Assembly: GCA_930367215.1 (NCBI GenBank)
Contig: OV884058.1
Span: 220,886,208 to 220,950,207 of the forward strand
Source: Pollenia angustigena
Taxonomy: Eukaryota; Arthropoda; Insecta; Diptera; Polleniidae
Direction: 5' to 3'
Length of the DNA: 64,000 bases
The number at the start of each line of letters is the position of its first letter. Position 1 is the stretch's first letter. Under the pieces are notes generated by a model, which did no database searches, was not told the DNA's origin, and worked only from the letters and a program-made list of their open reading frames with translations. This document shows positions 1 through 11,022 of this stretch, in pieces. A program made the translations under genes and the position numbers.

Positions 1-801
1 ACGAAGTCAAACCTTTGATATGAAATGACTTTACCATTGAAAATCATACACAATTCGCAAACGTTTTTCGATTGTTTGATTTAACATTTAAATTCAAATT
101 GATAATGATTTCAAAATAAACATTTGATATCAAATGTTTTATCAATTTGATGTCAAATGTTTATCAAATGCTAAATTCAGATCAAAAATAAACTTGGCAA
201 CACTAAAGCGAAAAATAAATGTAATCATTAAAAATGGCGATTAAAGTTACATGTTTAACTTTGTGGTTACATGTGTTTTCCTATTAAAAATACATTTTAA
301 TATAAAGTGAACAGTTTATTTCTTGTGAAAAATAAAAAATTATTTGTGAATAATAACAATGATTAAGAATACGAAAAAAAGGAAAATAAAACGTAAAAGT
401 GAAAAAAGTGTGTTGAACGATCGCGGTGCTACAATCCTCAAAATATTTCGTCTTTGCCAGAATTAGAGGACAGAAATAACATTATTTCACCTTTTCGCTA
501 TGTTACCGAATGTTTACCTCACAGTTTATTTAAATAATAATTAATTTAAATTAAAAAATAAAATATTTGTATATATGTTCCACATTGTTTTATAATACAC
601 ATTTGAAAAACATTTGAGAATTACGTTTGAAAGCAAGTTGAAAATAAAGGCATTTTTCAACTTGATAATAATTTCCCCTTTTTGTTGAGAATTATATGAT
701 TTTCAAATGATTTTCTAATCATTATCAAACGTTTGTCGTTTGAGAGCACGTTTGATTTCAAATCATTTGCAATTTCAAATCAAAGCTACGTGTTTGTTGG
801 G
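1..801 (+). mobile_element. TIR element, CCCAACAAACACG family, copy 1 (cut by window start)
   Basis: Nearly the whole stretch matches 31372-32164 in direct orientation, including internal non-repetitive segments (a 'CGGTGCTACAATCCTCAAAAT' block). The complete copy shows inverted ends CCCAACAAACACG / CGTGTTTGTTGGG; here the first about ten bases lie before the window. Both subterminal parts are packed with short palindromic pieces built on TTTGAAATCAAACG and CAAATG. No transposase is readable. No clean target duplication could be found, so the superfamily is left open. Confidence 0.75.
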
Positions 802-892
802 CAATTTAAAAAGTGTGAGTGTGTTAGTAAAAAAGTGAGAAAGTATTGCAAATTGAAAGGAATTGAAAGGCAAAACAAACTTTTTGTGAATT

Positions 893-1620
893 CCAATGTT
901 GGAATTCCAGTGTGAATTCCAATGTTGGAATTCCAGTGTGAATCCAAGCTTGAATTACATTTGGAATCCATCCTCTTTCCAGTCTGTTTGAAGTTTGTTA
1001 AAAAACAACAACAAATTTGTTTGAAGCATATGTTATATATGGTACAGAGTTGTTGCAAAATTTTTGTTCAAATAATGGATGCGTTCGTAAATGCATCACT
1101 GCGCTGCATCAGTGATTTAAAGTGGTTATATTTTTATCAGTGAAGTAAATGTGGACCAAAAAATTGTGAAATACTCCACAAAAATAATAGTCACAAAATA
1201 ATAAAAGTTTTTTTTATTCTTTTATCGCCATTAAAAAAGATTTGCTTTTCTGATGCAGCGCAGTGATGCATTTACGAACGTACCCAATGTTATAACACTA
1301 TTTAAATACTGTTGTAACATTGCTTGAATAACACTGAAATTCCATGCTTGAATTCAACGGTAAAAACAGGTTCGGTTCGATTTGAATTCCACTGCAATTC
1401 CATGCCTGAATTTAAGTGTAAAAACAGGTTCGGTTCAACTTGAATCACACAGTTATTCAAGGCTGGAATTACACTGTAAAGGTACTGTTTTGTTCGACTG
1501 TAAATCAATGGTTAATTTTGCTGGATTCGCTATTGAATTGCATTGGGTTTCAACTGTAATTCAACACTGGAAATTGTGACTGGATTTCAAATGTAATTCC
1601 ACTTGAATTCCAGCCTTAAT
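893..1620. repeat. Degenerate GAATTCCA-type repeat block
   Basis: A short unit around GTGAATTCCAATGTTGGAA occurs twice head to tail at about 892-945. Looser versions (TTGAATTCCACTGCAATTCC, TCCATGCTTGAATTCAAC, GGTTCGGTTC) continue at 1330-1620. The block is split by the small MITE at 1081-1280. No long open frame with a recognisable domain is present. Confidence 0.5.
1081..1280. mobile_element. 200-bp MITE with 30-bp perfect terminal inverted repeats
   Basis: Positions 1082-1111 are an exact reverse complement of 1251-1280 (starting CGTTCGTAAATGCATCACTG). Pairing continues imperfectly for a few bases outward. The roughly 140-bp core is AT-rich and non-coding. A target duplication is not clear, so the superfamily is unassigned. 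Confidence 0.7.
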
Positions 1621-2662
1621 GCTTATTGGGTTGATTGTATGTCCTCTAAGTCAGGCAACTAATTGCTCAAATTCAAATTATGCACTTTTAGGGATATTTA
1701 ACATTTTGCGAAAGGAGCAAAAACTTATTTTTCAAGCAGATTTCCTAAAAAACTTGCCCTACTTATTTAACCAAGTTCAAAATATGTTGTCCTCATTATA
1801 TCTGTTGCTACTTTTCCAGCAATTTTTAGTTTGAGTAGCACTTTATTTTTGCTATTGGTTTTGATTTTTTTATTTTTTTTTCTATTTGTTTTAAACGTTC
1901 GTTGGTAGGTTTTAATGACCAAGTTGTTGTTGCTGCTGTTGTTATACAAAATTTGGTTTTTTTTGTGTTCTTTTTTTATTCGAGATGATTTTATGATGCC
2001 TTGTTGCTTTTTTTCATGTTTTTTTGTAGCTTTTTGTTATTAATATAACTTATGTTTGTTTGGTGAAAGTAATAAGCGTTAAGTTAGCTGAAGCTCATAA
2101 AAATAGTACAACATAAACGAAAAAAAAAAAACATATAAAAAAATATGTGTACTTATTCGTTCACTTCACTGACCACAAATTTAGCGGCAGTGGCTTAAAA
2201 AAAAGATTCAAATATTAAAAACCAGCAGCTTATCGCATATTTTAACCTCGTTAATATTGATTACCGCCCTTTGCCAAATGTTTATCGAAAAATTTAATTA
2301 AAAAAAATTAAAACTTTTAAAAGTAACTTCAGTTTTCCACTCGATATACATACGCGAACTGATTCCGCTTGAAATCACTTTGAAAACCAGGAATAAATAT
2401 CTAACGCTTTAAATGTTATAAAGATATAAAGGGTGTTTTTTTTTTGTTAGGTCCAGCACTCAGGGGATGAATCCTACTAATGCATTGTATTGTGGTGGAA
2501 CTAGGAAAATAGGTTGTGGGAAGGAGGATAGAGGGAGTACTGTTTGTGAACATTCGACTTGAACTTAATCATGTTGTAAGTGAGACGGAAGACTTCTGCA
2601 GGAAGGTAATTCCACATTATTCTACGAACAGTCCGGTTTCACCTGCCAATCGACCACATAAG
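1621..2662. other. AT-rich stretch without recognisable features
   Basis: T-rich runs and a short GTT/GCT microsatellite (about 1922-1943) are present. I see no coding potential or element end, except that 2663-2670 is the left target duplication of the next element. Confidence 0.5.
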
Positions 2663-2925
2663 GATGGGGCTAGGGCATATAAAATTACCGAAATTTGCTT
2701 TTACCGGTAAACGGTAAATCCAGAACCTAAAAACCGGATTATCGGTAATTTACCGGTAATTTTGTTTAATGTTAAGTTTATAAGTAACCAGTAAATTAAA
2801 CTTAACATTTTTTAAAGAGAAAATACATATTGTTATATAATTCAACAAAATAATTAAAAATAAAATGTAATTCAAAGTTTTTCTTGAGAGTTAAAATTAA
2901 TTAATAAGATTTCGTTTAAATGTAC

Positions 2926-3107
2926 TAAATTCCCAATTCGTAATCTTAAAAAACACACTGATATTTATTGTTGATGGCATAAAGATAGTTCATATGCTCA
3001 TTACACTGTTTGCTTAGGACAGATCATCAGAAAACCATTTTCCAAAGACTTTAGAAAAGATAAAGATATTATATAATATCTTTCCAATAAAAAAGTTAAA
3101 ATATAAT
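2926..3107 (-). repeat. Partial copy of the AGCACGTCATAC repeat family
   Basis: It matches 23085-23325 and, in opposite orientation, the tandem pair at 50169-50872 (shared landmarks: AAATTCCCA, TTTATTGTTGA, ATCAGAAAACCATTTTCCAA). It ends abruptly where the next MITE begins, so it was probably cut by that insertion. Confidence 0.6.
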
Positions 3108-3319
3108 GGGCCATGTCACAGAGTACAATTCCGTTCGGAATGATTCCGTTCGGAATGATTCCGTTCGGAATTGAAGAAAACATATTTGTTTGTTGATGGA
3201 AAGTGTATTTTGATAGTTTTATGGCCTTTCAGATACAGCCAACTCACATACCGTTCATGAAAACAAAAATGGTTTCATTCCGAAACATTTTTTCGTCATT
3301 TTCTGAAGCACCAAAATAA
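3108..3319 (-). mobile_element. Partial copy of the CATGTCACAGAGTAC MITE
   Basis: It aligns to the reverse complement of the complete MITE at 58821-59064 through most of its length. Here the ATTCCGTTCGGA unit near the end occurs three times in a row, against two in the complete copy. The far end is missing after 'GAAGCACCAAAAT'. Confidence 0.7.
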
Positions 3320-4287
3320 AACAAAAAGTGAATAACTATTAATTAATTAAACTTGTTTGTGAAGCATTAATTTGGCTAAATACAAACTTTTCATATTTTT
3401 TTGGCTATGTTAATTTTTTTAGAGTTGTAAAAGTGTGAAGTATTTGGGTACTTAAGTAATCAATAGCAAAAAAATATTCATGTTCTTTTAAATAATTTAA
3501 CCCGCTACAAATTAGTAAAATCAAATAAAATAAAAAACAAACAAATATGAAAGATAACATAAAATAGTTTGTTTGTATTTTCCAAAAATGTTCGTGTTAT
3601 AAAAAGTATTTAATCGAGTACCGATAAGAAAACGAGTTAAGTAGTCAAAAGTGTCAATATTTTTCCACACTTCAATTATTTGCCATTAGCTGTTGCCTTT
3701 ATTTTACGAATTTTTACAAATTTTGCGTTCGCGTACTTTTTTGCACAACAGCTTTTTGTGAGAGAAAATTTTTTAGTTTACTCATTTACTGCATTTTACT
3801 TTAAAAGTACTCAAACGCACCTAATGTTTAAAATATTTTCTAAATAGAATCAAATACCTTCTTATTTCGTACAATATAAATATTACTGCAAAAATAACTA
3901 AAAAAAAGAATTAAATGTAGTTTAAATGCAACTAAAGCAAGACAAAAACACAATTTAAAACTAACCTTTGCTTGCAAAAATTTTAAATTTTGTGTTGAAA
4001 TTTAACCTCATTTGGAGTGAAATATTTACAAAAAATTACCGAAATTACCGGTCATTTTCTTTTAAATTTACCGGTAAATTCGGTAATCAATATGACCGGT
4101 AAAACCGGAAAACCGGTTAACCGTTTACCGGTAATATAACCCCTAGATGGGGCTCTTGAGGAAAAACGTGTAAAACGAGCAAACGTACGGGTTTCGGGAA
4201 CCAGATCCCTAATTTCGTCAGAACACATCCCATTGTAGTAACGATAAAACAAGCAAATACAACCCACATTTTTAGACCCCTTTGCAC

Positions 4288-5337
4288 TTATCATACTGTG
4301 TCATAGTGAAGAGGGTATTAAGTATTTGTGCTGATGTTTGTAAAAAATTGATATTGGACCTACCTTTAAGTATTAAGATCGACTCAGAAACACTTTGTGA
4401 GTCAATCTAACGATGTCCATCCGTCCGGCTTTGAGCAAAGTACAGGTCGCAATTGTAGAGATAGTTTGATGAAACCAAGCCTATTGAAAGCGGTGAAAAT
4501 CGGTCCATAATTAAACATAGCGCCCATACAAGCTTCTTTCCGGAACAGAGTCTATGTGCCTATATTATTTTGGTTTTTAGATTAAATTTGGTCCAAAGTT
4601 ATTCAATTGCAATCTGAATCATCACTTTTTCGATAGCTACTATATCATGACAAAATGTTGTGCTGGTGAGTCCAAAATTAACCATAGGTCCCATATGAAG
4701 CCTCGGCCTTAAATCACTTTGAGGCAAACAAATCTCATATAGAAAACAAATCTTAATAATCTTCTGCACAGAGAACTTTTAAATTGATTTTAAACAAATT
4801 TTGATATTTTAATAAGGTTAAAGTTCATAGAATTTAATGTTCATTATATTATTTTGTTTTTGTGAAGAAAGGAATTTTTACAACATGAAATGAATTAAAA
4901 TTTAGTGATATTTTTCATTCTTGGCTGCCGCGGGAATCGAACCGAGGCTTTCACGGACAGGTTCCCCTTAAATGTTCCGATTGCAACCACTCATTCTCTT
5001 CAGAGGGGTTTGCCGTTTAACAGTCACAGCCATTGACATGGCAGTCAATAGTCAAACATCAATCTTTAAACCAAATTGTATTTAACCTTCGGTAGAAAGA
5101 AATTTGCTTTAGTTTAGTGGTTGCAGTCGAAACATGTAAGGGTAACCTGTCCGTGAAAGCCTGGATAAAATAACACAATACTAATAATTAATTTTAACCT
5201 TATAACATAATTGTGTTCTGGCGGGTCCGTGATTTTGCTCATGGGACAAAATTTGGAACACTCTCGAAAATTTTTTGTTAAATACTGTGGTAAAGGGTAT
5301 CATGCGGTTGGACTTGACCGACAATACTTTCGTACTT
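4288..5337 (-). mobile_element. Hairpin-ended dispersed repeat (AACAAGTAAGA family), copy with insertion
   Basis: The left part (GAGGGTATTAAGTATTTGTG, then ...CGATGTCCATCCGTCCGG, CAAAGTACAGGTCGCAATT) and the right part (ACTGTGGTAAAGGGTATCATG...GGACTTGACCGACAATAC) match the two halves of the copy at 51627-52326. The middle is interrupted by the SINE-like repeat at 4760-5168. It is read in reverse, as the characteristic hairpin end lies at the right. Confidence 0.65.
4760..5168 (-). repeat. SINE-like repeat with tRNA B-box, family 2
   Basis: On the minus strand it contains GGTTCGATTCCCGCGG, a good RNA polymerase III B-box, and shares body sequence with 12389-12770, 12960-13355 and 59535-59850 (CACGGACAGGTT, AAAGGAATTTTTACAACATG). 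It is nested in the hairpin-ended repeat. Outer edges are approximate. Confidence 0.55.
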
Positions 5338-5384
5338 GCGTTATATTGATGATCAGCATCCTCCGTCAAATCCAACTCCACCAA

Positions 5385-6010
5385 ATTAGAAGGACTTTCT
5401 TGGCACGTGAACAAATTAGACATTAGAGGGGAAGGATCCAAAATATCATAAATGCCATCTATAATTTTACGTTTAATACAAAAATTAAGCCATATTCTAG
5501 ACATTAACAATGATGTTCGATACGATGAGATTGGACTTTAAATGGCGATGCTATATAAATATAAAACAAAAAGCACTTCATTTTAGGGCGTGGCAAACAA
5601 AATTGTTTAAAGTTATTCAACTTAAATAAATATACCTTTTATTTAAGGGTGAAACTGATAGACTTTTTAGTTGTTTTGTATTGGCGTCTACGTGGTTTAA
5701 TGTAATATATAAATGCAAGAGAAAAAGGGGGCTCAATTTTGAGGCGTGGCAGAAAAAGTGAGTCTAGACATACTTAGTTTTAGAAGGATTTTCTTGGCAC
5801 GTGCAAGAAAATTGGACATTTGGAAGAAGGTTTCGAGATGGCATACGTAGGGTCCAGAATTTGATGTTGGATTAAAAAGTTATCAAAAGCAAAACTGAAG
5901 CCACTGTCCAGCCATGGGTAACGATATGCCATATGATTAGATCCGACATTAAATGGCAGCGCTTTATATTAAAAACAAAAAAATCTGAATAGTGGGGCGT
6001 GGCAAAATAA
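5385..6010. repeat. Imperfect direct repeat of about 240 bp
   Basis: The unit starting TAGAAGGA.TTTCTTGGCACG occurs at about 5387 and about 5787. Both copies continue through CATTA(A)ATGGC.GCGCT-like sequence to GGGCGTGGCAAA. The second is diverged but colinear. GGCGTGGCA also occurs between them (5745). No coding function is visible. Confidence 0.55.
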
Positions 6011-6059
6011 ATATTGCTCCCGTTTTAGAAACTTCATTAACATATCTTTCACTCTAGGG

Positions 6060-6480
6060 CAGTGAAGGGCACACACAAACTATCACATTTATGCTTGTGT
6101 TGACGAAATAACAACAAAGCAACAGCCGAACGTACATTTTCATAGACCAAACAAAGAAGTTTATAGTGTGCAAGGCGAATTTATTACAGGTGGTCTTAAA
6201 AGCCCTGCTGATATTAGCTAAAATCACTGTTGGTTGTCAAAATTTTGTTTATTCTCTTTTATTATCTTTGTTTCTGTTTTGTTTTATTTCTGTTTTTGAC
6301 ATTGTACAATGATTTTACAAAAACAAATTGCTTGTGGTTTTTGTACGTGTTGTACTTGTTGTAGTACCGAGATTACCTGGGATGAATTCGGCTTGATAGT
6401 GTGCATGTGTCGACGTCACACAAGCAGCATTTTTATTACTATGCACGCGTACATTGGATTTGCAAATGTGCCCTTCACTG
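6060..6480. mobile_element. 421-bp hAT-type MITE
   Basis: Ends CAGTGAAGGGCACA and TGTGCCCTTCACTG are exact inverted repeats. The flanks carry a perfect 8-bp duplication CTCTAGGG (6052-6059 and 6481-6488). CAG termini with an 8-bp duplication fit hAT. An 85-codon open frame inside has no recognisable domain and is taken as chance. Confidence 0.85.
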
Positions 6481-6488
6481 CTCTAGGG

Positions 6489-7141
6489 GGTGACTGGCAC
6501 AAATTGCTTTCTCAACCCACCATTTTGTTCATCCATCTTGAAGTAAAGTTTCATTATGCATATTAAGTTTAGTTGTTTTAATTCAGTGTCTGTTGATTTG
6601 GTCGAACTTTTTTTCATTCCTTTTTAAAATCTATTTTATTATTTTTTTCATATTTTTTTAATTCTTAAACACATTTTATGAGGATGTTAGCTTAAGAACA
6701 CACACATATACCCAATAATTTAATCATTTAACCGCCGCTTGTCTCTTGTTCTCAGTGTGAACTTCCTTTTTACGTCATTCAAACCGATTGTCGCGTTATC
6801 ATAAAAAAAAAACGAAAATAGCTACAAAAAAAAACAGTTTAATATTTATGACAAACCACACACCACCTACACAATGATTATTATTTAAAAAAAAATTGTA
6901 TACAGGGAGTAAATGTGCGAATTAAAGGCAGGGATTACATTAAGCAATTTTTATAAAACAAATAGAAAGAAAATTTAACAAATCCAATCAGTCATTGCAT
7001 GCACAAATTTTAAATTTGCAAACATAAAGTTAAATTTGTAAGACCGAAATAAAATTTACTTAATGTAAACCAGGACGTATTACTAAAATGCAGACCATAA
7101 TTTGCATAAACAGACTAGCAAGACGTAAACACATCTACATA
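6489..7141. other. AT-rich stretch, nothing recognised
   Basis: T- and A-rich runs only. No inverted repeats or coding similarity were noticed. Confidence 0.45.
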
Positions 7142-7312
7142 TGGGCAGTTCCACAGAAAAGTTTACTTTATCTTACGCTTTTCCTCTTTCACTAAATGAT
7201 GAGCAAGAAGTTTTCTACAAACAAATACAAAAAAGGAAAAATAATTAATAACAATTTTTATTAATTGCTGACGTAAGGAGACAAAATTTTAACTTTTCTG
7301 TGGAAACGCCCA
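7142..7312. mobile_element. 171-bp MITE with TA flanks
   Basis: Imperfect inverted ends TGGGCAGTTCCACAGAAAAG / CTTTTCTGTGGAAACGCCCA are bounded by TA on both sides, as expected for Tc1/mariner-type mobility. There is no coding content. Confidence 0.65.
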
Positions 7313-7815
7313 TATACGTACAATCACAACTATTTAAAAATTCATACGTGTGCATGTTTATTAAAGATAAACCAACAAATAAAAATAAAAGCTCATAAAG
7401 AAAGTTTAATAAACTTTATGAGCGTGTGCATTTGAATAAGTATGAATATGAAAATGTAAGTTTGTATTGACATCAGCTATCACATTGTTGATATATTGAG
7501 ATTCTTAGTAACAAGATTTCGAAATGCTACAACCTCTTATTTTGTGAGGGTTGGAAAAAAATACATAATGCAAAAAATGGTGGAAGCGGGGTTGGTGGCA
7601 AAAAATCCACCAAATGTCCAATAACTGCCGCTGAGTCACCTCTAGAGGGATGAAATGTTTGACCGACCCCATTTTAAGTTTTGGTCCTCAACATTTTTTC
7701 CAATTATACCAACTCCCTATATCATCTCCTCTCCTAAAGGGGCTCCCATAGAAAGTTTGAAGCACTATAGAATTGTAAAAACTTGGCACCCAAAGCTCCT
7801 AAACAGAAAGAAAAA
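7313..7815. other. Unassigned stretch
   Basis: AT-rich to 7550, then a slightly more GC-balanced piece (7560-7815) with a 62-codon frame that shows no known domain. No element ends were found. Confidence 0.4.
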
Positions 7816-9593
7816 CACTCGGGATAAATTAATCTTTTTATAGGTACTTACTTTAATCACGCATCGTACTTAAAAATTCAAGTACGAATAATACTAAAAC
7901 GTACTTAAATCAATCCTTAATGGGATTACTTTAAAAAATCAATCCCGATATTTCTTGAAATAAGTATAAAATGCTTAAATCAAGTACAAAAAAGATTAAA
8001 CTTTTCGTTTAAAGTGCCACTCTGAGAGTAAAATTACAAAATAAGGGTTTTATCTCACAAAACTTATTAGTCTCATCTCTCAGCATTGCATTTTTTATGC
8101 GTGCGTACGTGTGTGTCTTTCAAAATTTTTTGTACATTTTTTGTAAACAACACAAGTTAGAACAAAACGATTTGCTTTTTGTTTGTAGTAACAACAAAAA
8201 CAACAGAACAAGAAGAAAAACATATATATGGGTGTTTCTCTGGTTATGCACGCGACATTTGTACGCGTTTTATTGTGTTTGAATATTAAAAAAATAGAAG
8301 TGGATTGGAATTTTAGAATGAATTCTAGAATCGTTACATTGTTTGTGATGAGTTCTTTCTAAAAGTATATATAATGGTAAATTGAGCAAATGCCATGCAA
8401 TCAAAATTGACTTACTCTCGTGACAAAAATAGAAGTGCCTTTTAGGACCGTAAGAAAAAGTGCGAAAGTAAGTGAATTGTAGGAGGTTTTTATTTCGGAA
8501 AAAATGTTTTTATAAAGGTTAGTAATGGGCCTTTATAATCATGTTTTGTTCAAAAGCAACTATGCATGGGTTGGCGAAGAAAAAAATAAATTGTAAATTA
8601 CGCACGTGACACTTTTTACCTTCATACATATATGTTTTTTTATTATTATTTCCACGCATTTTCCCATAAATGTCTTAAAATTTGCTTAACAAAAAAAACT
8701 TAATACTCCTTTTACAATTGATTGTAATGGAGAGATTATGAAGAAAGAGTGTAAACATAACATATTTCTTGCATGTAAAATAAGTATATAAAAATGTCTT
8801 TAAAAGTAGAAAATACAGAAAAATATAAAATTTTCCAGTTTCCAGCCCAATTTGCTCAAGTAAAACAGCTCAGATATGCTAGGAAACCATTATTTTATAA
8901 GAACGTAGAATTTTTTTCTAATAATAAACAATAAAAGACGATGATAATCAACATTTTATTTTTTCATCCTGGTAGACCATTCTGGGGAAATGCCCATATG
9001 TATTATTTTTATGTTTAACCCTCCGGCTTACGCATGTTTTGATTATCTATACACATTAAACAAAGGTCCGGCCAGGCTCATGTGAACCACGAAGGGTTTA
9101 TATTTTTAGTTAAATATGTACATAAGATTTTTAAAATAAAACCCATATTGGGCATGATGTTGGTGCTTTATCATTCTTTAAGGTGTAAAACGGGTAAGTA
9201 ATCAATAATTTTTTCTTTCTAATTTCTTTTTTGGTTTTTTTCAAGAACAAATTGGAGATTAAATCAACTTTATAATACTAGAATCAAGTGCATTTTGAGA
9301 TTAATTCAATCTTAGTTTTAAGTACGAGTTCGGATAAAAACAATTTTATAATTCTTGAATCAAGCGCATTTTGAGATTGATTCAATCTTAGTTTTACTTA
9401 AATCATTCTCATTTTCGGATTACTTTAAGTACTTAATCGGGATTGAATATGGATAATTTAAGTATTTTGGGATTGAAAATCCGTACTTGAATCAATCTTT
9501 CTGTACTTGATTCAAGAAAATCCGTACTCACCGTACTATCGATCCCGCTTCGGATTGATTTGAGTACATTTGAATTGATTTTTCTTTTGAGTG
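7816..9593. mobile_element. Probable TIR element rich in AGTACTTGATTCAAG motifs
   Basis: Both ends start ACACTC and show loosely inverted sequence (AAATTAATC...GGTACTTA at left; AAATCAATTC...GTACTCA at right, reversed). Variants of AAGTACTTGATTCAAG / GGGATTGATT recur at 7848-7990 and 9345-9570. A 76-bp tandem duplication (ATCAAG.GCATTTTGAGATT) lies at about 9265-9416. The interior is non-coding. No exact target duplication was found, so boundaries are approximate. Confidence 0.4.
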
Positions 9594-9900
9594 TAGGACC
9601 TATTAGTCATACTTAATAGATGGCGAAAGCCATCTACTGATCAAAAAAATGTTTTTCTTCAAAAAATATCTTGGCACAAACGAATTAAATGGACTGCGTG
9701 ATGTTAATATTTTCATTAATGTAACACTTGTATTGTAAGACTTGACGTGAAAGCTTTCGTTTGGTTTTGAATACGAGCGTGTAAAGAAAGTTCATGAAAA
9801 TATTCCTTTTTATATTAAGGGCGGTTAAATTTTAAGGCCCGATGTTGAATGTGAACCACACCTAAACGTCAATTTTTTTCATACTTACTCAATTTGAACC

Positions 9901-10821
9901 ATGAAAAGATACAACATCGAGCAACGCGTTAAAATCATTCAGGCTTATTATGAAAATGGGTGTACAAATCGAAATGCATATCGTGCATTTCGTGATTTTT
10001 TCGTTCAAATTAATCGTCCAAATGTGCGTACAATCGTTCAGCTCGTACTGCAGTAAATATTGCTGCTGTTCGCGATAGTGTGGCTGAAGAGCCGTCCACC
10101 TCAACTCGTCGTCGTGCCCAACCATTGCACCTCTCACGATCGTCGTAGATGAACAATATGCATAAAGTCTTGCATTTACAAGCTTACAAGGTGCAATTGA
10201 CTAAAAACTAAAGCCTATTCACCTTCCAAACGTCGTTAGTGGTCAGAATGGTGGCAAGAAATTGAAACAGTTAATGATCAATTGTCGAAGAAAACAATCT
10301 TCAGTGATTAGGCACATTTTCACCCCAATGGATTCGTCAATAAGGAGAATTGCCGCATTTGGGCGAATGATAATCCAAGAGTGATTGTCGAATAACCAAT
10401 GCACCCACAAAGAGTGACTGGCGGCATCATCGGGGCGAATGGTGTTCGCTATCGTGAGATGATAATGAACTTTTTATGGCCCGAATTGGAAGATATGGAT
10501 GTGGACGATATGTGGTCTTAACAGGACAGTGCCACTTGCCACACAGCTAACGAAACAATGGCTCTTTCGCGCGACAAATTCAATGGCCCTGTAATATCAC
10601 GTAGTGGCGATGTCAACTGCCCGCCAAGATCATGTGATTTGACACCGTTGAACTTCTTTCTTTGGGGTTATTTGAAAGACAAGGTGTACGTCGATAAGCC
10701 AGCAACAATTCAAGAGCTAAAGAATGAGATAATTCGGCGCATTAACGGCGTAGAACCTCAATTATGCCTCAGCGTTCTCAAAAACCATCGGACCATCGGA
10801 TGGAGGTCGCGGCATACATAA
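9901..10821 (+). pseudogene. Mariner-family transposase (mariner A), inactivated
   Basis: This is a DDE-type cut-and-paste transposase that would bind mariner ends and insert at TA. The ATG at 9901 opens an N-terminal DNA-binding region (IEQRVKIIQAYYENG). The catalytic block QDxATCHTA and the later NCPPRSCDLTPLNFFLWG segment, which holds the third acidic residue, are visible in other frames. Lesions: an early stop at the codon after position 10050, several frame changes, a stop in the SDEAHF motif (SD*AHF), a stop just before QD, and a C-terminal deletion giving a short tail compared with mariners B and C. The reading is supported by colinear copies at 53706-54787 and 57957-58804. Certainly non-functional. 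Confidence 0.85.
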
Positions 10822-10853
10822 TTGAACCAAACCAATTTTATCATAATAAAAAG

Positions 10854-11022
10854 TGTTGGCGTATGGCTGGTGTAAACCGGGCTTTTGTTTCCCACTATTT
10901 TGACCGTGTGCAACGGGACTACATGTGGTGGTGGCAGCTGGCAACACCTCATGTGATATGTGGCTCAGCTGTGCTTTAACGCCAGCCATGGTGAAATTAC
11001 TAAAAGGTGGCCTCGGTAATAC
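10854..11022 (+). repeat. Inverted partner of 14714-14826 (terminal module)
   Basis: GGCGTATGGCTGGTGTAAA near 10859 and CATGGTGAAATTACTAAAAG near 10988 both recur, in the same order, on the opposite strand at 14714-14826. The block is therefore an inverted repeat whose outer edge is the TGTTGG terminus. Confidence 0.6.

Larger units (their letters stand above)
2671..4145. mobile_element. Non-autonomous hAT-like element with CCGGTAA-rich ends
   Basis: The element is flanked by an exact 8-bp duplication GATGGGGC (2663-2670 and 4146-4153). It starts TAGGGCATAT and ends in the complement of TAGGGGTTAT, as in hAT elements (8-bp duplications, TAGGG/CAGGG ends). Both ends are rich in ACCGGTAA / TTACCGG words. 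The interior has no transposase and carries two younger or captured repeats (2926-3107 and 3108-3319). Superfamily assignment rests on duplication length and terminal bases only. Confidence 0.8.

Noticed and set aside
3001..3183. Minus-strand frame with repeated IPNGI
   Set aside because: It simply reads the triplicated ATTCCGTTCGGA unit of a MITE.
6309..6566. 85-codon frame at the right end of the 421-bp MITE
   Set aside because: It runs across the element's end and target duplication, so it cannot be an element or host gene; no domain.
9017..9100. AACCCTCCG / CGAAGGGTT inverted pair (84 bp)
   Set aside because: Arms are short and imperfect; no duplication or second copy was found, so it may be chance.
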